Positions 7,900 through 14,812 of a DNA stretch of 18,656 bases are shown here, in pieces. Source of the stretch: an uncultured Eisenbergiella sp. (GTDB taxonomy: Bacteria > Bacillota > Clostridia > Lachnospirales > Lachnospiraceae); NCBI GenBank assembly GCA_948960675.1, contig CARDPF010000001.1, positions 1 to 18,656 on the forward strand, read 5' to 3'. A program made the translations under genes and the position numbers. Position 1 is the first letter of the stretch; every line of letters begins with the position of its first letter. The notes below the pieces were generated by a model. It saw nothing but the letters and a program-made list of their open reading frames with translations. It searched no databases and was not told where the DNA came from.

Positions 7900-7949
7900 T
7901 CCTGTCTCTTAAGCATAGCCCGTCCGCGTGCCTTCTATTCATGCAGCCT

Positions 7950-8630
7950 TCATTTCTTTTTTCTTTCCGTGATCATCCGGATAACCGCTTTCTCCTGGTT
8001 GTCGATATGCACCCGAATGGCTTTTGCCCCGCCTTCCCGGTCCCGCCTGCAAATCGCCTCATAAATCTTTTGGTGCTCTTGGATCAAAGCTTCATAGTGG
8101 GCCTCATCTTTGACATACTCCAGCCGGTAACGGTACATCTGCTGGGAAACGTTCCCAATCATCTGTACCAGCTTTTCGTTCCGGCTCGCCGCCAAAATGA
8201 TGTCATGCAGGGCCACATCGGCCTGCGCCACCCGGTTGGCATCCCTGCGCTTGGTCTCCTCCGCAAAATGCTCGCAAGCATTGCGCAGTTCCTCCAATTC
8301 CGCCTTCGTGATTCTTTCGCAGGCAAGTTCCACGGCCAAAGCGTCCAGCGCGCTGCGCACCTCCAATACCTCCCGGAGGTTTTTCTCCGTAATCTGCGCC
8401 ACCTCCGCCCCCCGCCTGGGAATCATGGTCACAAGCCCTTCCAGTTCCAGCATACGGATCGCCTCGCGGATGGGCGTTCTGGAGACCCCCAGCTTATCGG
8501 CAAGGTGAATCTCCATCAACCGCTCGCCCGGTTTGAGTTCCCCTGTCAAAATGCTCTGCCTGAGTGTGCGGAATACCACGTCCCGCAACGGCAGATATGC
8601 ATATTCCATATGATTTTCAAATTCCTTCAT
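7950..8630 (-). CDS. GntR-family (FadR/FCD subfamily) transcriptional regulator
   Basis: This 226-residue regulator has an N-terminal winged helix-turn-helix (about 13-80; LREAIRML-type helix seen as VSRTPIREAIRMLELEGLV, then PRRGAEVA) and a helical FCD ligand domain (about 84-215). Metal-ligand positions of FCD domains are present: D138 and H142 (ADVALHD), H186 (QEHQKIYEAI) and H208 (VHIDNQ). The start at 8630 follows GGGAG at eight bases; the frame is open to 8675. It lies directly downstream of ispE and upstream of the murI group. FCD regulators respond to small carboxylic acids or related metabolites. A palindrome of the type often used by this family lies at the ispE transcription start, so autoregulation of the cluster is plausible. 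The effector cannot be read from the sequence. Confidence 0.92.
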   Translation of the reverse strand: MKEFENHMEYAYLPLRDVVFRTLRQSILTGELKPGERLMEIHLADKLGVSRTPIREAIRMLELEGLVTMIPRRGAEVAQITEKNLREVLEVRSALDALAVELACERITKAELEELRNACEHFAEETKRRDANRVAQADVALHDIILAASRNEKLVQMIGNVSQQMYRYRLEYVKDEAHYEALIQEHQKIYEAICRRDREGGAKAIRVHIDNQEKAVIRMITERKKK

Positions 8631-8714
8631 TTCGTCCGCTCCCGTTAATCCAAAAAACGGTTTTTTGTCCCACACCGCAGCCTGCGATACCGCAATCCTT
8701 CCAAGGCGTTTCCT

Positions 8715-9593
8715 TCATCCGGCATTTGCCTTCCCCGCAAACGCAGTCAGGTATACCTGCCTCGTAAATCCCCGCCCAACCACAGCTTCGTATGCCTCCC
8801 GGGCTTTTTCCTTCTCCTTAAAAATTCCGAATACGGTAGGGCCGCTGCCGCTCATCAGCGCGCCCAACGCCCCCTGCTCTATCAAAAAGGCTTTGATTTG
8901 GGCAATTACCGGATACCGCTTTGCCGTAACCGTCTCCAATACATTCCCAAGCCTCCCCGCTATCCCGGCCAAATCGCCGCCGCGAATACTGTCCACCATC
9001 CCGTCAATGTCCGGATGCTGTGTCAAACGGTCAATGTGCAGGTTTTCGTATACAAGCTTCGTAGATACATCCACTTCCGGCTTTGCCACCACCAAAAAAG
9101 CCTGCGGGGCCGCCGGAAGCGGCGTCAACACCTCCCCGATCCCTTCGCAAAGCGCCGTCCCCCCCAGCAGGCAGTAAGGCACGTCCGCCCCGATCCTTAC
9201 GCCGATCTTCTGCTTTTCCTCCAGGGAAAGTCCCAGTCCAAAAAGGCGGTCCATGGCGTGAATGGCCGCTGCCGCATCCGTGCTGCCCCCTGCCATACCT
9301 GCCGCTATGGGGATATTTTTCTCAAGACATACCTCCATTCCGTCCGGAATGTGATATGTTTCCCTGACCATGCGGATTGCTTTATATACCAGATTCCCTT
9401 CGTCGCAGGGAATCTGCGCTTTGTCCGTCCTGATTCGGATTTCACTGCCGTGCCGCCTGTTAAATTCCAGCCTGTCACAGATGCCCACCGTCTGCATTAC
9501 CATTTTCACTTCGTGGTATCCGTCTTCCCTGCGGCGCAATACGTCCAGCCCCAAATTGATCTTTGCCATCGCCTCCAAGCTTATGCCATCCAT
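8715..9593 (-). CDS. ispE: 4-diphosphocytidyl-2-C-methyl-D-erythritol kinase
   Basis: This 292-residue GHMP kinase phosphorylates CDP-methylerythritol in the non-mevalonate (MEP) isoprenoid pathway, feeding undecaprenyl carrier and quinone-type lipids. Motifs: AKINLGLDVLRRREDGYHE at 10-28 with catalytic-site Lys11, the ATP loop PIAAGMAGGSTDAAAA at 95-110, the catalytic Asp137 in GADVPYCLLGGTA, and the C-terminal MSGSGPTVFGIF glycine loop. The start at 9593 (MDGISLEA) has AGGAG at five bases; the frame remains open to 9671 but that extension would run over the promoter and operator region. It is the first gene of the ispE-GntR-murI cluster, with a good promoter about 75-105 bases upstream. Confidence 0.96.
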   Translation of the reverse strand: MDGISLEAMAKINLGLDVLRRREDGYHEVKMVMQTVGICDRLEFNRRHGSEIRIRTDKAQIPCDEGNLVYKAIRMVRETYHIPDGMEVCLEKNIPIAAGMAGGSTDAAAAIHAMDRLFGLGLSLEEKQKIGVRIGADVPYCLLGGTALCEGIGEVLTPLPAAPQAFLVVAKPEVDVSTKLVYENLHIDRLTQHPDIDGMVDSIRGGDLAGIAGRLGNVLETVTAKRYPVIAQIKAFLIEQGALGALMSGSGPTVFGIFKEKEKAREAYEAVVGRGFTRQVYLTAFAGKANAG

Positions 9594-9630
9594 CCCTGCT
9601 CCTATCCCAAAGCCGCCCCTTTGTCCATTA

Positions 9631-9667
9631 TTGTATCTGTCTTGCATTTTGTATACAACGATTGTAT
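9631..9667. promoter_or_regulatory. Candidate operator: TTGTAT repeats with TTGTATACAA palindrome
   Basis: The ispE leader carries TTGTAT three times on the plus strand, at 9631-9636, 9649-9654 and 9662-9667. The middle copy forms a perfect palindrome TTGTATACAA (9649-9658), and it also combines with the third copy as ATACAA-CGA-TTGTAT (9653-9667). The cluster overlaps the expected transcription start of ispE, a typical repressor position. Palindromes of this kind are common sites for FCD-type GntR regulators, and one is encoded by the next gene. The link is inference. Confidence 0.5.
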
Positions 9668-9669
9668 TC

Positions 9670-9699
9670 ATTTTAGAACAATCTTCCCCGTTTTGTCAA
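9670..9699 (-). promoter_or_regulatory. Sigma-A promoter of the ispE cluster
   Basis: On the minus strand a consensus TTGACA (9694-9699) and TAAAAT (9670-9675) are 18 bases apart. The expected start near 9663 gives a leader of about 70 bases before ispE. It is the best minus-strand promoter in the window. Confidence 0.7.
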
Positions 9700-9814
9700 T
9701 AGGCATCTTGGGTTATCTTTCGCCCCAAGGCAGGGCTAAAAGGCAGCCAGAAAGACGCCCATTCCCCGTCCCCCTCCTGTAAAATTGATTTTCATGGCTG
9801 GGGATAAAAAAGTA

Positions 9815-9843
9815 TTGTCAAAAGGGATAAATTCCTGTATAAT
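9815..9843 (+). promoter_or_regulatory. Sigma-A promoter of the TetR gene
   Basis: TTGTCA (9815-9820) and a consensus TATAAT (9838-9843) are 17 bases apart, about 45 bases before the TetR start. The element CAAAAGGG occurs at 9819-9826 and again at 9855-9862, flanking the -10 box 36 bases apart; this direct repeat could be a site for the TetR protein itself, though TetR sites are usually palindromic. Confidence 0.7.
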
Positions 9844-9888
9844 TCATGCTTGGACAAAAGGGTGTAAACGCAAAGAATACGGGAGGAT

Positions 9889-10506
9889 GTGATTACTCTG
9901 GATGATACCAAAACGAGGATTATATTCGCAACAATGAAGGCCGTGCGCCAATACGGCCTCGAAGGTGTGCGCGTCCAGAACGTCAGCGAATTTGCCGGAA
10001 TTTCTCCCGGTGCATTATACCGCTATTTTGAAAGTAAAGAGCAGCTGCTCATAGAGTGTTTTATCTACGTGGACAAACAAGCGGCAGCGATTTTTGATCA
10101 GCTGCAGTTTAACCCGCTTGTCATGCTCACCGACCCAATAAGCGCCGTGAAGAGTTTATGGCTTCCCTATTTCCGGTTCTGGACTGCCCATCCGGACGAA
10201 ACGGTTTTCTACTTCCGTTTTCGGGACAGTGCTGCCTTTCCCCAATATGATAAGGCGCGGGAGGTGAATTACTTCGGAAGTTTTGTGAATATGGTTCTCG
10301 CATTCATGGACGCTTTCCCTGGCCTACGCTGTATTAACCAGGATGTGCTGTGGCTTCATGTGCTCACCAGCACCGTGATGTATGCCAAATATGTGGTGGA
10401 AGGCTTACTTCCCAATGACCGGGAAACGGAAGATACCGTATTTGAATTTTTGACTGTGGGGTTGAGCGGCTATTTGAAACCAAAGAAATACCTGAAACAA
10501 AAATAG
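9889..10506 (+). CDS. TetR/AcrR-family transcriptional regulator
   Basis: This regulator of about 205 residues has the usual N-terminal TetR helix-turn-helix (about 8-55): RIIFATMKAVRQYGLEGVRV, ISPGALYRYFESKEQLL. The rest is a helical ligand and dimerisation domain with many aromatics (LPYFRFWTAHPDETVFYFRF) and no recognisable subfamily marker. The start is GTG at 9889; GGGAGG at 9881-9886 is only two bases before it, unusually close, so initiation at a later codon such as CTG 9898 cannot be excluded. It has its own strong promoter and a terminator right after the stop, so it is a single-gene unit. No efflux pump or enzyme lies next to it; its targets are unknown. Confidence 0.88.
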   Translation: MITLDDTKTRIIFATMKAVRQYGLEGVRVQNVSEFAGISPGALYRYFESKEQLLIECFIYVDKQAAAIFDQLQFNPLVMLTDPISAVKSLWLPYFRFWTAHPDETVFYFRFRDSAAFPQYDKAREVNYFGSFVNMVLAFMDAFPGLRCINQDVLWLHVLTSTVMYAKYVVEGLLPNDRETEDTVFEFLTVGLSGYLKPKKYLKQK

Positions 10507-10528
10507 AACTACATACACACCGGATTCT

Positions 10529-10552
10529 ACCGCCAGTCGGCGGTTTTTCTTT
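10529..10552 (+). terminator. Rho-independent terminator after the TetR gene
   Basis: A 6-base-pair stem, ACCGCC (10529-10534) with GGCGGT (10539-10544), encloses a 4-base loop and is followed by TTTTTCTTT, about 25 bases after the TetR stop. It separates the regulator from the diguanylate cyclase gene. Confidence 0.75.
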
Positions 10553-10637
10553 GGCAATGCCGTAAATAAACATTTACTTACCAAGGGGAATATTATAAAA
10601 CAGCTTTATTTAGCAATTTTATAAGGAGCGTATTATA

Positions 10638-11555
10638 ATGGAAAAAATTTTGATTGTTGACGACAGCATGGTGCAGGCGGCCCAATTAAAATCCATTTTG
10701 GAAGACGAATATGATGTTACCGTCGCACAAACAGCGGAAAACGGACTGCACCATGCAAGCAAAGGAGACTTTTCACTCATCCTGTTAGACGTAGTAATGC
10801 CGGAAATGGACGGTTTTACCCTGTTGAAAAAACTACAGGAAGAAATCATTACCCAGAGCATCCCTGTCATATTAATTACCAGTCTTTCCGATGCGACAAG
10901 CGAGCAGCGCGGGCTTGTCTTAGGAGCCGTTGACTATATTACCAAACCCTTCAATGCCCTGATTACCAAAGCGCGGGTTCACACACACATTAAACTGTAC
11001 CGGTACCGCAGACAGGTCGAGTATCAATCCATGACCGACCAGCTGACCGGAATTGCCAACAGACGCAGATACGAGCAATACAGCATTACGAAATGGAATG
11101 AAGCGATACGGCTGCATGTTTCGTTTACCATCTGTATGTTTGACATCGACCGCTTCAAATTATATAACGACACCTTCGGGCATCCTGCAGGGGATAAGGT
11201 GATCGCCGCCGTTGCCCAAACAGCGGCATCCCAACTGCAGCGCAGTACGGATTTCCTTGCCCGCTATGGGGGTGAAGAACTTGTGGCCCTTCTTGTGGGA
11301 TATGACGCAAAACAGATATTTGAACATTTGGTAAAAATCCGTCAGGCAATAGAAAACCTCCACATTCCCCATGACCCGTCCGTATCCGAATGGGTTACGG
11401 TCAGTATCGGGGGCGTCACGGTCATCCCCGACACGAAAAGCTCTTATGACTTTTACTTAAACGTTGCGGACGCAATGTTATACGATGCCAAAAAAAGCGG
11501 CCGAAACATGGTTGTTTTTGCAGACGAACACATGAAACAGTTACGGGAGCCGTGA
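10638..11555 (+). CDS. Response regulator-diguanylate cyclase (receiver-GGDEF, PleD/WspR-like)
   Basis: This 305-residue two-domain protein has a receiver (1-118) with D8-D9, phosphoacceptor D51 (LILLDVVMP), T81-S82 and K103 (ITKPF), and a GGDEF domain (about 130-300) that makes cyclic di-GMP from two GTP. The active-site signature is GGEEL at 211-215: glutamate in the third position is accepted in active enzymes, the final F is L. The metal Asp pair is in FDIDRFKLYND at 168-178. An inhibitory I-site RxxD is present as RSTD at 202-205, exactly five residues before the signature, so product feedback is expected. AAGGAG lies nine bases before the ATG. No partner kinase is next to it. The 104-base gap to the convergent sipL holds two weak hairpins (11576-11590 and 11595-11607) without proper T-runs. 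Confidence 0.93.
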   Translation: MEKILIVDDSMVQAAQLKSILEDEYDVTVAQTAENGLHHASKGDFSLILLDVVMPEMDGFTLLKKLQEEIITQSIPVILITSLSDATSEQRGLVLGAVDYITKPFNALITKARVHTHIKLYRYRRQVEYQSMTDQLTGIANRRRYEQYSITKWNEAIRLHVSFTICMFDIDRFKLYNDTFGHPAGDKVIAAVAQTAASQLQRSTDFLARYGGEELVALLVGYDAKQIFEHLVKIRQAIENLHIPHDPSVSEWVTVSIGGVTVIPDTKSSYDFYLNVADAMLYDAKKSGRNMVVFADEHMKQLREP

Positions 11556-11659
11556 TGCCGGCGGTGGAAGAGATTCCCCAAAGCACGGGGCTTTCCCTGC
11601 AGCAGGGCGCAAAACATCCGATGGGAGCACGTTTTTCCGCCCTACTGCCATCTGTCCCT

Positions 11660-13216
11660 TTAAAACCCCTTCACCACCAACAGTTTATCACCGGGTTTGA
11701 TTTCATCGCTGGTCAGGTCGTTCATCTCCTTCATTCTGGCGATGGGCACATAATATTTTTTACCGATATTCCAAAGGCTGTCGCCGCTCTTTACGATATA
11801 AGCCACAATCCCCGGAAGCGCCGCCAGCTTTTCCGGATCCAGGTTCGTCACCTTCACATCGGTGATCACCGGCTCCTCATGAACCGTGCAAACCAGTCCT
11901 TTAAAGGAAAGCACCGCCTTGACATCCGTCTCGTCGCTGTCCAGCATGGAGACGGTCAGTTCGTCCAGGGCAGGCTCCACCTCATAAATGCAGTCCGCAT
12001 CTACCCCCGCGATTTCCAGCACATAGGAGAAGGGCAGCGTCCCTTTGAGGCAATAGATCGGCACATCTGCGTCCGCCGTGGTATACACCGTGCGTACCAG
12101 CACCGCCCCCGTAATTTTGAGTCCTTCCGGACAGGTCTCCACGCCACCCATCTGCATCTCTCCAAAGCTCCCGCAAAGCTGATGCATCTTGGGCAGTCCG
12201 GGAGCTACTTTAAAATGTCCTGCCGCCTTGAGTTTCCCCGTATTTTTTCCCAAAAGTCTTTTGCACTGTCCGGTCTGTTTAATTGCCTCAATTTCCCTGG
12301 TCACACCATACAGGTCGGCAATCATTTCCACCTGTTCCTCCTCGTATAGCTTCATATCCAAATCCAAAACCAGCTCCAAGGATATCTTGCGTTCCTCCCC
12401 GTCGCTATCGGACTTCACCTCGATTTCCTTATGTCCGATACTGCAGCGGATGTCCTCCAGCATTCCTTCCCGCATGCCCTGGCATTCCACCGTACCGCTC
12501 ACCGGGATGGACGTCTCATACCACATAACGGCCCGTTCTTCCCCCTCCCCTTCATATACAAAGAAAAGGGAAATCTCACCCTGCAGCGAAAGCTTTTCGT
12601 CCATAATGCGGAAGGAAATGTCTTTGAGTTGGCAGCACTGCCACAGGAGGCTGAAAATATTGGGCATACCGTTGGGCAGTTCCACTTCCTCCCGGACGCG
12701 GAAAATATCTTTTTTGGAAATACACAGGTTCAGCGCCTGCATCGTCTTTTTCTGCATTTCCACCGCTTCTTCGCCGTCCAGTCCCACTGCGGCCTGCATA
12801 TCCTGCAGCACCTCCACGGACAGTTGCAAATCCACAAGCGCCTGCACGGACAGCTTCCGGGAATTGATCATTCCCACGCTCAAATCCTCCAGCGCCGTCT
12901 TTACCGTCACACTGTCGTTGGCCCCCACGCCGTCCATAAAAACCTGTTCCTCAAAGGACAGTTCCCCCTCCATGCAGGCAGGATGGTGTACTTCCTCATC
13001 CGAAAGATAGAGTACCTGAAATTTCAGTACCCCCTTTACATGCACATGATCTTCCACCGCCCGCACTTCCTCAATGTCCACGCTCCCCTGCTCCGTCACC
13101 AGCTGGTATACGTCCGGCTTTGCGTCCGTGATATTGATGTCATCCTCAATGGTCACCTGTGTGGATGCTTTGCATTTTATCCTGTCCATATGTATATTTT
13201 TCTGTATTAAGTCCAT
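11660..13216 (-). CDS. sipL: SipL-like spore morphogenesis protein (SPOCS/DUF3794 plus LysM)
   Basis: This 518-residue protein combines repeated SPOCS/DUF3794 domains (N-terminal copy around 35-130, beginning KCKASTQVTIEDDINITDAK; further copies in the middle and around 330-445) with a C-terminal LysM domain at about 470-518 (AYIVKSGDSLWNIGKKYYVP, IKPGDKLLV). Length and order match Clostridioides difficile SipL, which binds the coat ATPase SpoIVA through its LysM region and is needed to localise the coat around the forespore. In that organism the gene is made in the mother cell under sigma-E. A GGGAGG ribosome site precedes the ATG, and a sigma-E-like promoter lies just upstream. It is good evidence that the host forms endospores. 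Confidence 0.88.
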   Translation of the reverse strand: MDLIQKNIHMDRIKCKASTQVTIEDDINITDAKPDVYQLVTEQGSVDIEEVRAVEDHVHVKGVLKFQVLYLSDEEVHHPACMEGELSFEEQVFMDGVGANDSVTVKTALEDLSVGMINSRKLSVQALVDLQLSVEVLQDMQAAVGLDGEEAVEMQKKTMQALNLCISKKDIFRVREEVELPNGMPNIFSLLWQCCQLKDISFRIMDEKLSLQGEISLFFVYEGEGEERAVMWYETSIPVSGTVECQGMREGMLEDIRCSIGHKEIEVKSDSDGEERKISLELVLDLDMKLYEEEQVEMIADLYGVTREIEAIKQTGQCKRLLGKNTGKLKAAGHFKVAPGLPKMHQLCGSFGEMQMGGVETCPEGLKITGAVLVRTVYTTADADVPIYCLKGTLPFSYVLEIAGVDADCIYEVEPALDELTVSMLDSDETDVKAVLSFKGLVCTVHEEPVITDVKVTNLDPEKLAALPGIVAYIVKSGDSLWNIGKKYYVPIARMKEMNDLTSDEIKPGDKLLVVKGF

Positions 13217-13226
13217 AAAAAACCTC

Positions 13227-13261
13227 CCTGCGGATACTGTCAGTACAGCGTATGCCGCAGG
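13227..13261. other. Hairpin overlapping the sipL ribosome-site region
   Basis: CCTGCGG (13227-13233) pairs with CCGCAGG (13255-13261), extended inward by ATAC/GTAT and CTGT/ACAG around a CAGT tip. On the minus strand it is followed by GAGG and TTTTTT, just before the sipL ATG, so its end includes part of the ribosome site. It could act as a leaky terminator for upstream transcripts or mask the ribosome site on them. Confidence 0.5.
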
Positions 13262-13273
13262 AAGGCATTTTAT
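13247..13273 (-). promoter_or_regulatory. Candidate sigma-E promoter for sipL
   Basis: On the minus strand CATACGCT (13247-13254) matches seven of eight positions of the sporulation sigma-E -10 box CATACAnT, and ATA (13271-13273) sits 16 bases upstream, the usual spacing. The start would be near 13239, leaving about 22 bases before the sipL ATG. This agrees with the known sigma-E control of sipL in C. difficile. Confidence 0.5.
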
Positions 13274-13333
13274 GAATCCAAACTGCTTTATTCTTACGGG
13301 CAGCGGGATCCTTGGCTTTTTTTGTCCCGCAGC

Positions 13334-13621
13334 CTACACCCCACTGCCCTTTGCGGCACGCAATTTTTGCGTAATTTCTTCCAATTCCGTCTCTGCCGCC
13401 TTTTGCATTTCAGCAGTAGCCGCCGCGCTGTCGGTGCCTGCCCTGAGCAAAAGGATTTGGTTTTGCAGCTGTTGCTGTCTGGTCCGCAATTCCGCCACCC
13501 TATCCGCCTGTTCCGCCTGTTCCCCCTGCCCCCCGGCAGACGGCACAGGCTTTTGGACCGCCCGGCTGTATGTTGTTTTGGAAAACGAATGTAAATAACC
13601 GGAACCGATTTGCATAGCCAT
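13334..13621 (-). CDS. Small coiled-coil protein (FlxA-like)
   Basis: This 95-residue protein has a serine/tyrosine-rich start (MAMQIGSGYLHSFSKTTYS), a short linker and a helical coiled-coil second half with many Gln, Leu and Glu (VAELRTRQQQLQNQILLLR, then TELEEITQKLRAA). The pattern resembles short FlxA-like proteins, but this is a composition-based impression. GGAGG lies nine bases before the ATG, which supports it being real. It sits between the truncated Agr-like kinase and sipL. No signal peptide or membrane segment is visible and no function can be given. The 117-base gap to sipL contains the hairpin and the candidate sigma-E promoter. Confidence 0.65.
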   Translation of the reverse strand: MAMQIGSGYLHSFSKTTYSRAVQKPVPSAGGQGEQAEQADRVAELRTRQQQLQNQILLLRAGTDSAAATAEMQKAAETELEEITQKLRAAKGSGV

Positions 13622-13636
13622 GATTTTAAACCTCCG

Positions 13637-14812
13637 TCAAAAAAATTGTCCCATATGCCTACAATAGGTATATCGAAATAAACATACACCCAAAAACTTT
13701 GCCCTCACCTTTGCAGACAAAAATATATGGCGCTCTTCCCGTGTCTCTTTTTTGCACGCCGTGACGGCATTGTCCAGAATATTAGAAAAAAGTACGCACA
13801 AATCCATATCATCTATCCCAAAGTTTTCCGGAATTGCCACATCCTGCGATACCGTGATGTGGTTTTGCTTTGCATGGCTTTCTTTTTCCCGGAGCAAAAC
13901 ATCAAGAACCGGCCGCCCCGTATCCATAGCCATATCCAATGCCCTACAGCCGGTGTGCAGCTTTTGGGCGTACTCCTGCGCCTGCATGTACCGCTTATCA
14001 CGAAGCAGCCCGGCTATTATCAACAAATGATTGTCCATATCATGCCGAAAAGAGGAAACGCGTTCCTTCTGCTTTCGCGCTTCCTCTATATAAGCCTCCT
14101 GTGCCTGCAGACGTCCCTGCAGCAAAACCGCCACGGTTTCCTGCCTTGAAAGCCGGGCGATTTTGCAAAATGCCCCGACCATCACAAAAGCAATCACGCC
14201 CGCTCCCAGCATTGTCAGTAACACGGTAATTCTGGCTTTGCTGTCAAAAGAAGAAAACTGCCGTCCAAAATGGCGGCTATCCAAATGCAATCCATACCGG
14301 ATCGCCAAACTTATGATCACACATGGCAGCACAAGAACATGCAGACTGGATGAAACGGATTCGCGAAACGCACAGGAATACCTTTTGTTGATGATCCGCA
14401 ATATCCCCAAAAACAAAACATCCAGCGTCACCGGAACCAGCATCTGCTCCAGCCATCCTCCTGTAGGAGAATGAAAATCGGAAGCCAGCCACGACAGAAT
14501 AAACACACAGTAGCCTTCCCTGCATGTATAGAAAGTAAAAACAATTACCACCGGCGCAATAAGATCCAATCCCCGTATCCCAAACACCGCATTTGCGAAC
14601 ACAAGCAATACCAAAACATCCATGAAAAATGTTCCGGGCAGCTGATAATAAGCCGTAAGAAACGTAAATACGGCGTTAATCATAAGCCATGCCGGAACAT
14701 ACCGCCCTTCTTTTTTCTGCGTGATGCAACGCAAAAAACCGTAAATACAATAATGCACCAAACTGTTTTCCAGCACACACCATGCACAAAAAAGTAGCCG
14801 TGACGGCATCAT
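13637..14812 (-). CDS. Truncated AgrC-like sensor kinase (GHKL type, no ATP-lid glycine boxes)
   Basis: This is a 391-residue polytopic sensor kinase of the AgrC/quorum-sensing class. About six hydrophobic segments fill residues 1-220, then a helix with the phosphorylatable His257 in SSFRHDMDNHLL, and the start of the ATPase domain with the N-box LFSNILDNAVTAC at 342-354. The frame should then continue for roughly 60 residues through the glycine boxes; instead it changes at about KVRAKFLGV and stops at RHMGQFF. Only 15 bases follow before the next gene start, so a deletion or rearrangement, not a frameshift, removed the end. The start at 14812 overlaps the regulator stop as ATGA with AAGGG upstream; the frame is also open to 14830. 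It is probably not an active kinase. Confidence 0.8.
   Translation of the reverse strand: MMPSRLLFCAWCVLENSLVHYCIYGFLRCITQKKEGRYVPAWLMINAVFTFLTAYYQLPGTFFMDVLVLLVFANAVFGIRGLDLIAPVVIVFTFYTCREGYCVFILSWLASDFHSPTGGWLEQMLVPVTLDVLFLGILRIINKRYSCAFRESVSSSLHVLVLPCVIISLAIRYGLHLDSRHFGRQFSSFDSKARITVLLTMLGAGVIAFVMVGAFCKIARLSRQETVAVLLQGRLQAQEAYIEEARKQKERVSSFRHDMDNHLLIIAGLLRDKRYMQAQEYAQKLHTGCRALDMAMDTGRPVLDVLLREKESHAKQNHITVSQDVAIPENFGIDDMDLCVLFSNILDNAVTACKKETREERHIFLSAKVRAKFLGVCLFRYTYCRHMGQFF

Noticed and set aside
7731..7916. Minus-strand frame of 61 codons before murI
   Set aside because: Very basic composition, no good ribosome site, and it overlaps the better supported small membrane-protein gene in another frame.
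7941..8648. Plus-strand frame of 235 codons
   Set aside because: Fully antisense to the GntR gene, whose motifs are unambiguous; no ribosome site or family match.
11556..11659. Possible bidirectional terminator between the cyclase gene and sipL
   Set aside because: Two weak stems (CCCC/GGGG and CCCTG/CAGGG) are present but neither has a T-run in the right place.
11552..12349. Plus-strand frame of 265 codons starting at the end of the cyclase gene
   Set aside because: Mostly antisense to sipL, no family resemblance, and histidine-rich shadow composition despite the attractive overlap.
13640..13690. Possible flagellar sigma-D promoter (CAAAGTTT and TTCGATAT) before the FlxA-like gene
   Set aside because: The spacing is about five bases too long for the consensus and the -10 box matches poorly.
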